This document shows, in pieces, positions 35,605-49,070 of a DNA stretch of 64,000 nucleotides. The notes under the pieces are model-generated. The model was not told where the DNA came from, searched no databases, and saw only the letters and a list, made by a program, of their open reading frames with translations. The stretch's first letter is position 1. Every line of letters begins with the position of its first letter. Made by a program: the position numbers and the translations under genes. The stretch lies in NCBI GenBank assembly GCA_031772115.1, contig JAPDPK010000220.1, forward strand, positions 623,271 to 687,270. Direction: 5' to 3'. Source of the stretch: Heritiera littoralis (lineage: Eukaryota > Streptophyta > Magnoliopsida > Malvales > Malvaceae).

Positions 35605-36544
35605 CACGGTGTGAGAACCACAATTTCCTTAAAATGGATCATGTACTCAACATGTAATTATAAGCATTTATAATGTAATAATGTAATTTGCGAATCTCAA
35701 ATATATGATTATGATTCATAATTATCGAAATGAGATTTTCGAGAATAGAAGTTGAGAATGACGTGAAATGTACACACATACCGTATGTACAATGACGTTA
35801 AATCGATATAGATAAGGTATGCGAATAATGCGCATATGTTTACGTACACGCACAAATCGAACTAAATGCATGCAATGTGCATGCGTGCATACGTACATAA
35901 ACTAAATACATGCAACATGCATGCAAGCATGCATATATACGTACAAATATAAATGCGTAAATATAATTAATTATAAAAAATTAATACAAATATAATTAAT
36001 TATACATGTATATATTTGGAAATATACATATATAAATACAAACACATTTGAAAGAACAAGGGATTTGAATACATAACCCATGGATAAATAAATGCACAAC
36101 CATGGATAAATAAATGCACACACAAATTTATGATGTGTAGATGTATGTATGTAAATACAAAGTAAAATAAGATGATTATATTTTTGGAATTTAGAATATT
36201 GTATATATTATGTATATTGTATCTTATTATCTTAAGATAAAGGTATATAGATATATATTATATTTATATATATATATATATATATATTGAAAGGATAAAG
36301 GAATATATATATATATTAATTATATTTTGGGAATATTTATATGTACACATAAGTATAGATACATATAAATAAATATAAAGATATATGTATATAAATACAT
36401 ATAAATAAATATAAAGATATATGTATATAAATACATATAAGTATATAAGGATGAACATATATGTAGATAAGTATGTGAAATATCAAAATGTAATTAAAAG
36501 ATAATTATGAATATATAATATAGATATCAAAATAATAATAATAA

Positions 36545-36590
36545 TAAATATCAAATCGGTTTGTTGGGAAAATTCCCACCAAACCACATA
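36545..36590 (-). other. Terminal hairpin of LTR G
   Basis: GGTTTGTTGGGAA (36,558-36,570) pairs with TTCCCACCAAACC (36,573-36,585) except for one mismatch. AT microsatellite sequence lies on its left, as in the other copies. Confidence 0.75.
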
Positions 36591-38085
36591 GCACTCAAAA
36601 ACCCAAATAGAGCACTCAAAACCCTAAGCCCCTAAACACCCACCTCCCTCTTTGTTGTCCTCAATACTTCATCTGTCATCACTCATTAAGTAAAAATAAA
36701 AAAATAAAAAAGGAAAATAGATAAGGAAACATAGGCATGAGATGTGAGAGAAATAGTGGTGAGTTGATGATTTGAAAACAAAACAATGAAGGAAACCAAA
36801 GCAGAATTGGATTGCATACAGAGCAGGAGGGTGACTCTAGTGAGAATGTCAAAGTTGGATGTTGAAACTGAGTTTGGGAGCTGTGTGAAGTGGCTGAGTT
36901 AAGGGCCTTCGAGTGGCCTGAACAGGGACATTCAGAGGTGTCATTTGGCTGCTGCTTGGTGGCTACTTTGTGTCTTTTAAAGGTTGGACACAAGGCTTAG
37001 AAGAGAGAAAATAGTAGTGTGTACGAGCAGTTGCAAGGGACAGATTCAAGGCAGTAAACAGGGGAGGTGTCATGACTCGAAAGCTGTGATCTGCACTTAA
37101 CTCTTACAATTATTTCATTTAACAAATTTATGAACTATATTTTTTTTTCACTTATGGTTTGTATTCTGTGTCAGTGTAATCATTAAATGATTTTTAGTTA
37201 TCCTTTTTCGTTTTAATCCAACTTATTCTTTACTCCAATGGTGTGTTATAAAACTTTCCTAGACTTTTAATGATCATTTTTACTCCATTACACAACCTTG
37301 ATTAAAAATAGATCGAAAATATCCCCTTTTATAATAAGAGATTTCTCTAGATTATCACCTGCAAAAGATAAGCATTCACTATATCCCAATCACAACAATC
37401 ATTTCCATATTATCTCACATCCAGTAACATCCATTCACAACTCTAAATTAATTAGGTTCCAAGATCGCACTAGTCATTTCGTTCACAAAATAACCTAAAA
37501 CTATCCTAAGTGACATCCATCATACAAACAAACTGTATTGTGTAATCTATATAGAATGTGTATGAAAATAAAATATTACACTATTTGTATACCTCAAAAA
37601 GTAGTGAAAGCGGGGCTCAAAGGACACTGGTACGTACCTAGACTAGGTATGATCCTCGAGAGCCCACATAAACACTTTGATAGCAGGAACTTAGCTCAAA
37701 TAGTTTGCAGGAAGTGGAAATAAGAGGTAAGCAATCCACGGCTCAGTAAGTAGTTTAAGTAATTGCTAGATTCATGTCGTTTTACATGGAAGTGTATGCC
37801 TAAGCAGTAATGAAGTGATGTGTATGCATGGTATTATGTCATGATACCAAGTGTCCCAATATGGACTTTGATCAAAACACTTTTAGTATTCACTTGAATT
37901 AATGCACTTCAATTAAAACAGTTACATTGTCCATTTAATTCAAGTACATGTGCGTAGTTCTAAACATAATCACTATGCACTTAGTTCAAAACAGATTCTT
38001 ATGCACTTCGTTTTAAAATGAATGAGCTCACAATCGATACAATTAGGTTTTAAAATGAATGAGCTCACAATCGATACAATTAGGT

Positions 38086-38515
38086 GAAATGCCTCGTAGT
38101 ACTAAAAATGAATACAGACATCAAATATGTAACTGATCACTTTAGGCACAAGCCTCAATTTTCAAGAAACGATATCAAAACTAATAAATTATCACTTTTA
38201 GGCAAAAATCTCAAATCATTGAAAATGATTTCAAATCGACCACTTATCACTTTAGGTGTAAACCTCAATTCACTGAAAATGGTTTCAAAACCGATCACTT
38301 GTCACTTTTAGGCAAAAGCCCCAAATCATTGAAAAACAATATCAAAACCGATCACTTATCACTTTAGGCGTAAGCCTCAATTCACTAAAAATGATTTCAA
38401 AATCGACCACTTATCACTTTTAGGCAAAAGCCCCAAATCACTGAAAAATAATATCAAAACTAATTACTTATCACTTTAGGCGTAAGCCTCATTTCACTGA
38501 AAATGATTTTAAAAC
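38086..38515 (+). repeat. Tandem array of about 57-bp units in LTR H
   Basis: Seven or so units with the core ATCACTTTTAGGCAAAAGCC or ATCACTTTAGGCGTAAGCC, then TCAAT/AAATCA and GAAAATGATTTCAAAACCG. The two variants largely alternate, giving a higher-order period of about 110 bp. Confidence 0.88.
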
Positions 38516-38595
38516 CGATTAAGCAGTTATCCCGATTCACTGATATACATTTAATATACACCCAAGCTAGTGATGGATAAAACGTCACAGAAACG

Positions 38596-38825
38596 TAACC
38601 GTGTAGCATGTAGTTCCTTCAAGACTCTAAAAGTGGCTCCCATAGTCCTAGAGGTACCTGTGTAGCACGTAGTTCCTTTGGGGTCTCTAAAGGTGGCTCC
38701 TATGGTCCAAGAGATATCCATGTAGCATGTAATTCCCTTAGGATTCTAGAGGTGGCTCCCACGATCCTGGAGATACTCGTGTAGCACGTTGGTTGTTTTG
38801 GGTCTCTAGAGGTAGCTCCCATGGT
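38596..38825 (+). repeat. Tandem array of about 60-bp units in LTR H
   Basis: Four units of GTGTAGCACGTAGTTCC... TCTAGAGGTGGCTCCCA... GTCC. Two to three further units of the same repeat occur at 43,764-43,875, beyond the J insertion and still within H, so the repeat is used at two places in this LTR. Confidence 0.9.
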
Positions 38826-39193
38826 ATGGTATCTATAGCCATAGAATAGTCCAATCTTGCTGATCAATCAAGAACTCGAACATGTCTGCTAGTTTTCCAG
38901 ACAAGTATTGATTTGTCCAGAGCCTTAAGCTCAATAGGCACACTGCCCTGATAGTCTAGATCACTGTGATAACTGAAAAATTTTAACTCTCATTATATAG
39001 AAATCAATATATTAATTTAGAATAAATGGTTATTTTAGAATTTTTTGAAGAATTAAGTAATTGATGGAGTTAAGATTTTGAAAATGGGATTTGGATTTAA
39101 GTATTTTGATAAATCATAACGGGATTTATGTGATTACTAAATTCTAAGAGATCGACTATGGTAAGCACTAAGGAATAGAAATTTAAGCAAATA

Positions 39194-39228
<35 letters not shown>

Positions 39229-39444
39229 ATTAAGAAAGAAGAAACATATTAGTGAAGAAATACATATAAGTGAATATATATAAGAAATATATATTAATAA
39301 ATATGTGTATATATATATATATAAGAATGTGTATATATATAAGAATATATATGTAAATAAATATATAAGTGAATATATATTAAATATATATAAATAAATA
39401 TATGATTGAATAATATATATAAATTAAAAAAAAGAAGGAATCGG

Positions 39445-39470
39445 GTTTGGTGGGATTTTACCCACCAAAC
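39445..39470 (-). other. Terminal hairpin of LTR J
   Basis: GTTTGGTGGG (39,445-39,454) and CCCACCAAAC (39,461-39,470) form a perfect 10-bp stem around a 6-base loop, 480 bp from the LTR's 3' end. Confidence 0.82.
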
Positions 39471-41313
39471 TATCTGCTGCCCTACTCCTCTAGAAATTGA
39501 ATCCCACAATAATGGTCTATCTTTGGCAGACCATCATCATCATCATCACTAGTGGCTTAACAAAAGCCAAAGAAGAATGAAAAGAAAAGGGGAAGAAAAA
39601 GAGCCTGAGGGAAAGAGGAGTTGCAAGAGAATTGAAGCAGAGGAGGCGTGTGGCAAGGGACCCAAATGCTGCTGCTCTTACAACCAACATTGACGAGAGT
39701 GAAATCGAAATAGCTTCTATGTGAGAGATGAGCCCAACGAGAGGAGCTGCAGCTGGCATTGTAGATAGAATTAGGAGCTCCTCTTAGTGGCTAAAGATGG
39801 CGTGAAATGTGGAAAAGGAAGTGGCGGAAGCAGTGGGGACTCTCGGGCTGTGAAATGATAGAAGAGAGCTACAAGAGACGAGGGAGAGAAGATGGGATGA
39901 AGAAGGAGAATGGAGCATGAGACAGCAGGCTTTTCTCGGTGAGGAAGGGAACTTAGGGCTGTGTTCATCCTTGGGTATTTTAGGCAGAAGTAAGAAGTGA
40001 GGAATAAAATTCATGGTCAGAACAGGGGCCTGAAGCAGTGCTGAGTTTAGGAAGATGATAGGGCAGTTGTTGCAGCAAGGGTTTTGGGTTGCATTTGAGG
40101 CTAGACACGGTGGTCTAAAGGCCAACTTCAGGGAGGCTAAACAGCTGAAATTTTAGGAACTAAATCTTGCTATCACCGAGAGGTGGTTTGGTGATGGATC
40201 AAAGCAGTTCTGGTATATAGACAGGGCTATTTCCTTGCTAGAATTTAGGAAGAGCAAAGTAGAAGAAATTGAAAAAAAAGTAGAGAAACTGAAGAAGTGA
40301 AAGTGATGATCTGCTGAAGAGGAATAGAGGCAGTTGAGAGAATTTTAAACGTGCTATCCCTCCACTTTTATTGTTGTGAAATTTCTGAGTAGAGAAAGGA
40401 AGCTTGGCACGTAGTAGCCCACTTGAAGAGGAATGGAGCTGAAGTAAGGGCTGCTATGGTGAAGATGGAGTGAAGAAATAAAATGAGAAGTTAAAGGAAA
40501 ACTTGAATTGTGGGACTAGTTCAGGGTTACATTCTTGAGTTTCCATAGCAGCATAAGGGGCTGAACAATGGCTGGAATGAAGACAGAATAGGGGCTATAC
40601 TGCGTGGCTCTTGGAGCTGTTATTGAGGTTTGAACAGAAGACTATTTCAACTGAAGCAGTGTAGACTGAGAGGAGAGAAAAAAGGAAAGAGATAAGGAGG
40701 AAGGAAGAGGAGGCCAGTCCCACACATACACCTTGACATTTTCTGGTTCTGATTGCAGCTATAGGAGTTAAGCCTAGTTGGAAAATGTGAGAGAAAGAGG
40801 CTGTGCGAGAACAAGAGAGATTGAAAGAAAATTTGGAAGAAGTTGAATTTACCGAGAAAATGCATAAACAATAGAGTTTCATTCTTGGTCTCCTTGGAAA
40901 GGATAAAAAGGGGAATTGATTTGGAAATGTTAAGGGGTACAGATGATATAGAACTCGACTAAGGAAAATTTTGAAAGTGGCTTTGATTGAAATGGGAGAG
41001 AAAATTTCGACTTAGAGGCTCAAAGGAGAGGAAATTAATGGTGTCTTGGCTCAAGGAAAACCAATAAGACAAGTCGTACTAGCCATTTCAAATTTTAGAA
41101 ATTTATTAGAATTTATATGACCAATAATAACCCGATTTCAATATGTAAACATGTAGCGCGATGCCAAAGCGACAAATGCGGGTTTAGTTAAGTTTGGTGT
41201 ACGTGCGCTAAGCTCAGAGTCGGTGAGATGTCTATATAATTCCAAACTAGAATTATATTGTATGAGTTTTAATAAATATAGTGTGATAATAATGATGATT
41301 TTGCAAATTTGGC

Positions 41314-41360
<47 letters not shown>

Positions 41361-42475
41361 ACTGATATGAGTATGATATGGTGCTGAATCGATAAAAATG
41401 ACTAAGTGAAAATTGTTTTGAAGTATTGTGATACGATAGAAGATTTTGAATGGATACCCCTGACTTAGTGATGATATGAACAGTGAATGGGAGAGTTAGT
41501 GATTGTGGATTGTGTAAATGTGTATAGTTATACATCTTTAATATGTGTGATTGATTAAAGTGTTAATGAAATGAAGTGTAGTGATCCAAAGTGGTGTGGA
41601 AGCGTAAGCTTTGACTTCGAGAAAAGGAAGTATTAGCTTAGCGTGAGGTAAGTGGAATAAGTAAAGTATGTTAGCACTATCTCTTAAGAATGGTTTAAAT
41701 TTGATAAATATTTCGGTTAATTCTTACGTTAAGAAAATACGAAAGCTATGGTTCAACATTGAGGTATAGTTAGTTTATAAATTCGGTTTATGCTTGGGCT
41801 GAATTGAAACTTGTTTTCTGCCTTGTGTGTTGTGGCAAACCAAGTGTGCATGTTAAGTGAAGTGAACTGATGCATATGTGTATTCACGTACAGCATGTTT
41901 TGAGTTTAATTACTTAATATCTATGTTCTAAAGACTTGCATTATATTTTAAATCGCAAAGTCTTGGTTTGAACTGACTTTTGAAATAAATCGAAACTTCC
42001 TTGTATTTTAAACTCAAAACTGATTTAATAAGTGCTTTGAAATCTGTGTAAGCCAACTGCTACACGAGAACATTGTTTTTGAACTGTTTTTGAGTGCAAG
42101 CATATCCTACGACCTTCGAGTCATTTCTAGCCTATCGCGCTTAGCTCTAGGTCTTATTACCTGTCTATCGAGCTTTGTGCTCTAGACTACTATACTGTAC
42201 CGTACCTATCGAGCCTAGTGCTCTAGGTAAATTGTTACTTGTCTAGAAAACAAGCAGGTAACTTCCAGCTTTCGATTGGAGTACTCTTCTATGGCCATGG
42301 ATTTCGTATTGCTTGCGACACCATTTCATCACTAGCTAGGATGGTCATCGTTATTGTTACCGTATCACTGATTAAGGATTATTGCCTAAACTCTACATAC
42401 TGTTGTTTTACTATCAGTATTGATTTCAGTGAATCAAGGCTCTATGCCCAATGGGTATCGATTTTCGTTTTATGA

Positions 42476-42680
42476 ATTTATTGATTTATTGAAGTGCCTA
42501 TTGATTGATTTATCGAAAAGTATGTTGATTGATTTATCAAAAAGTATACTGATTGATTTATCGAAATGCATAGTGACTGATTTATTGAAGTACATAGTGT
42601 TTTGAAATTAACTGAAATGTATAATGAATTGATTTAATCGAAATGTATAGTAAATTTGATTTAAATAAAGTGCATATTAA
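42476..42680 (-). repeat. Tandem array of about 30-bp units in LTR J
   Basis: Units like TTGATTGATTTATCGAAAAG then TATG, at least six copies, decaying to the right. Confidence 0.85.
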
Positions 42681-43763
42681 AGTGTTTTGAATTGAACAGC
42701 ATGGCAAGAGTGTTTGAAGTGCATGACAAAAGTGTTTTGATTTAAAATTGTGATTGAATACCATGCATACATGTCACTTCAACATTGCTTTTTTTACACT
42801 TGCATGTAGATCAACACGAGTCTAACATGCATTTACTTAAGCTACTTATTGAGTCGTGGTTTGCTCACCCCTTTCTAATAACTTTGCACATCCTACGAGT
42901 TAGACTCCACACTCGGAGTTTTTGTGCGAGGCCTTGGGGACCATACCTAGTAGTGGTACTTAAGTTCTCAGAGCGCTACTTTTATCACTTTTGAGGTATA
43001 TGAAATTTTGTATATCATGTTGAGTATCATGTATAGACATTATGCAATGCACAATATATGTTTATTGAAAATATTTTGGGATGTAACTTAAGATCGCTCT
43101 AGATTATTATAAACTAGTATGATTATCGAGTGTGATCTGGAATGTGATCGTAATATTATAAATGTGGACTTTGTGGAATGTTAAAATGTTTAATTGATGA
43201 TTCTGAGATTGTGTAGTGTATGATAATGTAAACTGTGGATTATGGAGTTGAGATATGATATTAAAAATATATATATTTTGAAGGTTAATTAACTGGAAAA
43301 AAAGATTTTATATAAGGAGAGATTTTCGATCTTTTTCTTTTGCTAAATTAAATCTTGAATTAAAATATTAAGGAAGAAATTGATTTGCTTTAGGAGTTAA
43401 TAACTTAAATAGTAACAATAAGTCAAATTAAATTGCGAAAAGTGGAAATTGTTTAACGGTGATACTGACACTGAATACAAACTTTAGAGTGAAAAAAAAT
43501 TTAGTTCGTAAAATTGGTAAACCGTAATGAAGTGAAAGTGTTAAGTGCACATCACGACTTTTGGGTCGTGACAATCACAAAGCTCGATAGATGGGTAATA
43601 AAACCTAGAGCAAGCTCAATAGGCTCAAAGTGACTCAAAGGTCAATGGTCTGCCTGCATTTAAAGGAGAAGCTGAAAATCGAGTACAGATCGAAAGATAA
43701 TAGTTCACAAAACGGAGCAGTTATCAAAACTTAGCAAAATGGGACGTATCATCGAGATTCAGA

Positions 43764-43875
43764 GGTACCTTGTAGCACGTAGTTCCCTTAGGACTCTAGA
43801 GATAGCTCCCACAGTCCCGAGGGTATCTATGTAGGACGTAGTACCTATAGGGTCTCTAGAGGTGGCTTCTACAGT
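43764..43875 (+). repeat. Second block of the 60-bp repeat in LTR H
   Basis: TTGTAGCACGTAGTTCCC... CTCTAGAGATAGCTCCCAC... is the same unit as at 38,596-38,825. Confidence 0.85.
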
Positions 43876-46360
43876 CTGTAATCTGACTACCTTGTCCGTT
43901 TTGCCTGGAAGACGCCCGATTTTCAAAACATAAATAAAAAAAAAAAAACAACTTTTCGTTTACAAATTTGCATGGATGCCAATTATTACAAAATCGATTC
44001 AATACCATGATTTTTAAATCAAAACTTAGTAGAGCAACATAATAAAACATGCTATGCATGAATTCACATAAGCATCCACGAAATATCACTATACACTTTA
44101 CATGGCTATCTAGTGTAATTAATGCAAGACATGCACAGTTTACTTAACTCTCGCACATAAAATGAATAAGGTTTATAATTTCACTTATTCCTATTCAAAT
44201 CACTAGAAATTTCGACGGCATAACGACCTATATTTTAGCTTAGCCTAGCTTGCAGAAAACGCAATAATACAAGTTTATTCCATAATTTTCATATCAATCA
44301 CAATTCAGACATTTCATTACAATTCAATCATTCAATCTCAATCACAATTCACTAGTCTTATCACAATCCAATAGGTAGACTAATTTCTATACAATATATT
44401 TACAAGAGATGTTCACATATTAACTAGCACATACAATATATCTCACACAACACACAAGCTTGGCTGGCCATAACACACAAGGCAGAAAAACAACGTTTCA
44501 ATCTAGCCCAAGCAGTGTCCAAAATCACAATTCAATTGTATCTTCAATCTTACCTTTACTTACCTCAATTGCTTGATCAATAGCATTGTATCGCTTAATT
44601 CAAAAGCTAAATTAATTATTAAAATAAACCTAATTATCTCTTACGAGATGATTCTAGCAAACTTTACTTAATCCAATTACCTCAATGCTTAAAAATTATC
44701 TTCCCCGAACTTTCCATTCAAAAGTCCAGCTCCTACACCACTCCAAGCCACTACAAATTAATTCATTATCATCTCAATAACATATCCTAATTCGCTTAAT
44801 CATATACCAAAAAACATATATCGTAGAACCAAAATTAAATCGAGATCATTTCTACATCAAGACAAAATTCTCCACTATCATCCTACTGATATATATTTTT
44901 ATATATATGTGTGTATACTTATTTATATACACACATACACACACCTCAATCTAAAAACGAAATATAGATTCTCACCTTTGAAAAGCCTTCCTTGGACGAA
45001 TTTCGTATCACTTATTCTCTTCAAAATCCCAATCAAATCTACGCCGATAATTTATCCTTCATTATCTTATTAATGGCATATATACATGTCTATATATATA
45101 AAAATGTATATAAATCCGTTCTCATCATATTCTTCACACCCACACATATACACGCACATGAATTTTAAACTTAAGCCTAGAGGGACTCTTACCTTTTCGG
45201 TTCTAGCCTCAATCCCGATCAGATTTTCACTGTTGTTTTCACGCTTATTTCAACTGCTTGGGTGCCAAATTTCACTCCTTTAAACAGCCATTTTCAGTGT
45301 TTGAAATTTACCATCTTCAGTTCTAACACCACCCAAACACAGCCCCTGAACCAACGCTGTTCCAGCCACCAAAACACAGCCTACACATCAGCCAAAGACA
45401 GTGCTGGTTGGCCCCAGTTCAGAACCTTAAACACCTTGTTAACATGTTTCTCCATCCCGATAGTTTCCCCTGTACATCACTTAGCTTAATTTCAAACAGT
45501 ACCGACCAGCCTTGAGTAGCCTTAATCACTACAGCCTTAAAATTCAACCTCAAACATCCCTGTTTCAGGGCCTTAAGATGCCCTATCTTATTCTTTGTTC
45601 GGCACCAAAACCACCTGCTATAGCCCTCAAGGACAGCGCCCAAGAGTCATGACAACAGTCCCTCTCGGTTCTGGCTCCCTCACTTCGATTTCCAACCACA
45701 TTTCCCAGCCAAATCAACTCCTAAAAATGCCACCAAAAACAGACCTGAATTAGCCCATAACGGCCCCTTTCTTGCTCTGTTTCGAATCTGTAGCAGTGCC
45801 CAAAAATACATTTCTTTCCAACAACCGATACAGCCCCAAAAATCCCTTGCTTTCCATGCATAAGGCTAGCCCAAACAACACCAGAAAAAGCCTTCAAGTC
45901 AGCCTTCTACGACACCACCAAACACCGATATTCAGTTTCTCTTTTTTTTTTCTTTTTTTTTTTTGGGTTACTGCTGGTCGGATATCCATAGGGCGAAAAA
46001 TCCGCCGTTCCTCTTCTCTTCCTGGTCACCGGTGCAGCAGCGATGGCGCCGACAATAGTGGCAGGGGCAGACGCCCTACCTTTTCCTTCTTCTTCCTCTT
46101 TTCTTTCTTTCCTTTCTTCTCTCCTTTCATCTCTCTCCCGATCGATCTTCCTTCTTCTCCGACCGATGGTGATCTTGGCTTTATCTCTCTCACCGGCGAC
46201 CGACTCCTGGATCTCCCTCATCTGGCCAGCCACCATTGTCTGACTTCTCCTCTATTGGCGTATAGAGGAGAAAAGGGAAAGGGAATCGGTGGTGGTATCT
46301 TGATTCCCTTACCTTTTTTTTTCTTTCAGTTAGTCTGCAAAGCAGTCCAACTTAGACGAG
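43876..46360 (+). other. LTR H, remaining non-coding body
   Basis: No gene recognised. From 43,920 to 45,060 it is A/T/C-rich with short microsatellites. From 45,180 to 46,330 it is GC-richer and pyrimidine-rich, like 22,700-23,330 in E and, in complement, 39,500-40,900 in J. This compositional block therefore belongs to the LTR family and not to a captured gene. Confidence 0.65.
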
Positions 46361-46384
46361 GGTTGGTGTGTTTTTCCACCAACC
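46361..46384 (+). other. Terminal hairpin of LTR H
   Basis: GGTTGGTG (46,361-46,368) pairs with CACCAACC (46,377-46,384) around an 8-base loop. A TA microsatellite follows about 90 bp further on (46,474-46,505). Confidence 0.78.
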
Positions 46385-46471
46385 TAGCGCTGGCTTCCTT
46401 TGAAGCTAGTAATTAATTTTTTTATATTTATATATTTCATTTTTTTGTGAAAATATTTATATATTTCCTTA

Positions 46472-46512
<41 letters not shown>

Positions 46513-46923
46513 CTATATATGTATAAATATCTTTATCTATATATGTACTTCCATTTTCTTTTTTTTTTATAAGTGTAATCATTCATTTAACATGTTTATT
46601 CAGTATATATAAAAATTATATTAATATATATATATACATAGACATATTTATATCATTGATATATATATCTTTTATTTATTTAATTTATATATGTATTAAT
46701 TTCATTTACTCCCATCATTTATTCTTAACGCATATTTATCATGTATGTTTAAGGATTAAACTTTTAAATCCTTATAATATTAAAATTTCTCTTATTTCAA
46801 TTTAACTCAAATAAATCATTCTCGAAACAATTCTCCATCATTAATCCATCACTCCCGTGATTCTCATAATTATCCTAATATCTCATACTTCTAATATCAT
46901 ACGAAATTGATTATCATTGGTGG

Positions 46924-48518
46924 AAAATTCTTAGCTGTCATAAGAGGTTTTTAGGTTGTGAGCGCTGCTTTTGGGTTGCCGTTAGGAGGCTAATCAAGGC
47001 TGGTATTGGAGGCTGAGTTGGTGTGCTTACAAGGTTGAATTTGGAGCTCAGCAAAAGCTAGAAGAGTGGTCGAACTAAGGCTATTTGAGAGAGTCGTGAG
47101 TGCTCTATTTTACCAGCCAAGAAAAAACAAGGTAAGAAAGAAGAGGAAAGAAAAGAAAAGAAAAGAAAGAAATAAAGAAAAGAAGTGGGAATATATATGT
47201 ATATATAATCTTTGGCTCGGGTTAATCGGTAAGTGATACCGTTCAAATTTTTGGTGTATATACACGACATACACATACATACATAGTTAGAATTTTATTG
47301 AATTCATATTGAATCAATTAATGATGTTTAAAGGTGTATGCATGTCAAGCCTGGTGTAAGCATGAAATTCGGTGCACATGCATGAAGCTCAGACTATGCG
47401 CACGCTAAGCTTTAAGTTGGTAAGACCAATTCGAGGTGCCCTGTTTTATAAAATTAAATTAGAAAATGACCTGGTTAAATGGGTACCAATCCGATGCTAC
47501 CATATTAAAGGTGTAGCAAGGTGCTAAGGCGACAACTTGAGTTTAGGCTAGGCTCGACGTACGAGCTCAAGCATTGGAATCGGTAAGCTTTTATATAAGC
47601 CTGCAGTAGATTTATTATTGTATAAAGCCATATAGAATTGTTAATTGGATAATGATATGATATAACATGAATTAGAATATCAAGTTGGTAATTACATAGT
47701 TAAACATTAAATTGTGGAATTATCAACTGAGTCGGATAGGTAAGGATGATTTTTGGGATTAAATAATTTTGCTTTATTGATTGTGGAGTAGTTTCGAAAG
47801 TGGTAACACTAATATTGCATGAGATCAATAATTAGATGATTTATAGTATTATATTGTTAAATATACGTGAGATACTAAGAGGACCCACATTGGTGGTGGA
47901 GGTTTTAGTATCGTTGTTGTGGTGTGTGATGGATGATAGTGATACTGAATTGGGTAAATTGATTCGATTTGTACGTAGTTTGATCATAATGATATTGAGG
48001 TTATTATGTCGAGATTGCAAAATCAAATGAAATTATGGCATGAACAAATTTGGAATCGATTTAGTGATTTTATAATCAAACCTCGAACTTTAAAAAATTA
48101 TTGAAAGACTTAGGCATATATTCATATTCTAAAGGATCAATGATCTCGATTTTGATTGGGGAGAAGTTTCGGATTTAATATTATCGATATTGCATTATTT
48201 TGATATTTAAATGATTTTTTTTATAATAATTATATATTCATGAGATACTAAGAGGATCTATACTAGTGGTGGGGGTCCTAGTATCAGTATTGTGATATGA
48301 ATTGAACGACTGTGATATTAAACTTCACGAATGGACATGACTTTTGTATACTTGATTTTGTGGATATCAAGGTTACTAGGTCGGGATTTGATTTTGAGGT
48401 GATATGTGCTGTGGTTGATATTGAATTAGACTACATGGTTGTAGGACTGCATCTACATTGTGCATGCGTATCACGGGATTTGAACTCATTTTTAATCATG
48501 GCTTTGGGCATGCACAAG
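46924..48518 (-). other. LTR G, middle piece
   Basis: Non-coding. It shows LTR-family similarity to J (GTAGCAAGGTGCTAAGGCGACAA at 47,513 against J 41,152). A roughly 90-bp block beginning GAGATACTAAGAGGA occurs twice (about 47,870 and 48,241). The short frames here (47,836-48,026 both strands, 48,312-48,643) are not genes. Confidence 0.7.
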
Positions 48519-48537
48519 CACTACAAAAAAAGAGACC

Positions 48538-49070
48538 TTCAGCGACGGAATTTTCTGTCACTAAAAGTCTGATTCCGTCGCTGAAGCGTTTTAGCAACGG
48601 ATTAGCAACGAAAAATTTTCGCTGGAAAAATCAATGTCGCTGATGCTCATTCCGTCATTGAAAGTACACTCTGTCGCTAATTCTGTCGCTAATTAGCGAT
48701 GGAATTTATCCTTATCAGCGACGAAAATTTTCTGTCTCTAACATGAAAATCTGTCATTAGTAATTCGTAGGTAAAATTATCAGCGACGGAATTTTTCGTC
48801 GCTAATTCCGTCACTAATTTTATTTTTATTTTTAAATTTTATTAAAATATTCCGTCGCTAAAAACTTTTACCGACGGAATATTCCGTCGCTAATAATAAA
48901 TTTTTTCCGTCGCTGAATGTTATCAGTGACGGAATATTCCGTTGCTAATAATAGAAATTTTCCGTCGCTAATGGTATTAGCAATAGAAAATTCCGTCGCT
49001 AATGCTATTATTTCCGTCACTAATTTCTTTGAATTCCGTCGCTAATAATATTTTTTTTCATCACCATCTA
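48538..49070. repeat. Left subterminal repeats of the CACTA element
   Basis: More than 20 partial or full copies of AGCGACGGAATTTT and its complement AAAATTCCGTCGCTAA, often as back-to-back palindromes. In this superfamily such arrays bind the TNPA-type protein. Confidence 0.92.

Larger units (their letters stand above)
38965..43573 (-). mobile_element. Solo LTR J (target duplication ATCAC)
   Basis: The 4609-bp insert starts TGTGATAACTG and ends GGGTCGTGACA on the plus strand, with perfect duplications ATCAC at 38,960-38,964 and 43,574-43,578. It is the innermost layer of the nest. Apart from point changes it looks uninterrupted, so it gives the family's reference length. Read on the minus strand: head TGTCACGACCC, box variant GACTCAATAAG (42,845-42,855), palindrome (42,287-42,302), a roughly 30-bp tandem array (42,476-42,680), a TA microsatellite (41,319-41,358) and the terminal hairpin (39,445-39,470). 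The minus-strand frames at 39,517-40,125 and 40,595-40,882 show no domain. Confidence 0.9.
37068..46918 (+). mobile_element. LTR H, solo, split by LTR J
   Basis: Head TGTCATGACTCGAAAGC at 37,068. The tail ends near TTATCATT at 46,918, slightly decayed from the family's CACA. Target duplication GGAGG (37,063-37,067) against GGTGG (46,919-46,923), one mismatch. Pieces 37,068-38,964 and 43,579-46,918 total about 5.24 kb. It contains GCTCAGTAAG (37,741-37,750), two tandem-repeat arrays, the palindrome (38,831-38,846), a GC-richer stretch (45,200-46,400) and the hairpin (46,361-46,384). The largest frame here (45,772-46,416, 214 codons) is low-complexity without a domain and is not called. Confidence 0.82.

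Noticed and set aside
38086..38515. CRISPR-like array
   Set aside because: Units are contiguous minisatellite copies with drifting sequence and no unique spacers, inside a plant LTR.
39517..40882. Minus-strand open frames of 65-113 codons
   Set aside because: They lie in LTR J, in the zone matching the pyrimidine-rich block of E and H; no domain and not conserved.
35610..43573. Pairing the left end at 35,610 with the right end at 43,573 as one LTR
   Set aside because: The flanking five bases do not match (CACGG against ATCAC). CACGG recurs at 58,972 and ATCAC recurs at 38,960, giving LTRs G and J instead.
45772..46416. 214-codon open frame on the plus strand
   Set aside because: Low-complexity Ser/Phe/Pro-rich translation, no domain, lying in the pyrimidine-rich zone of LTR H; equivalent zones of E and J do not conserve it.
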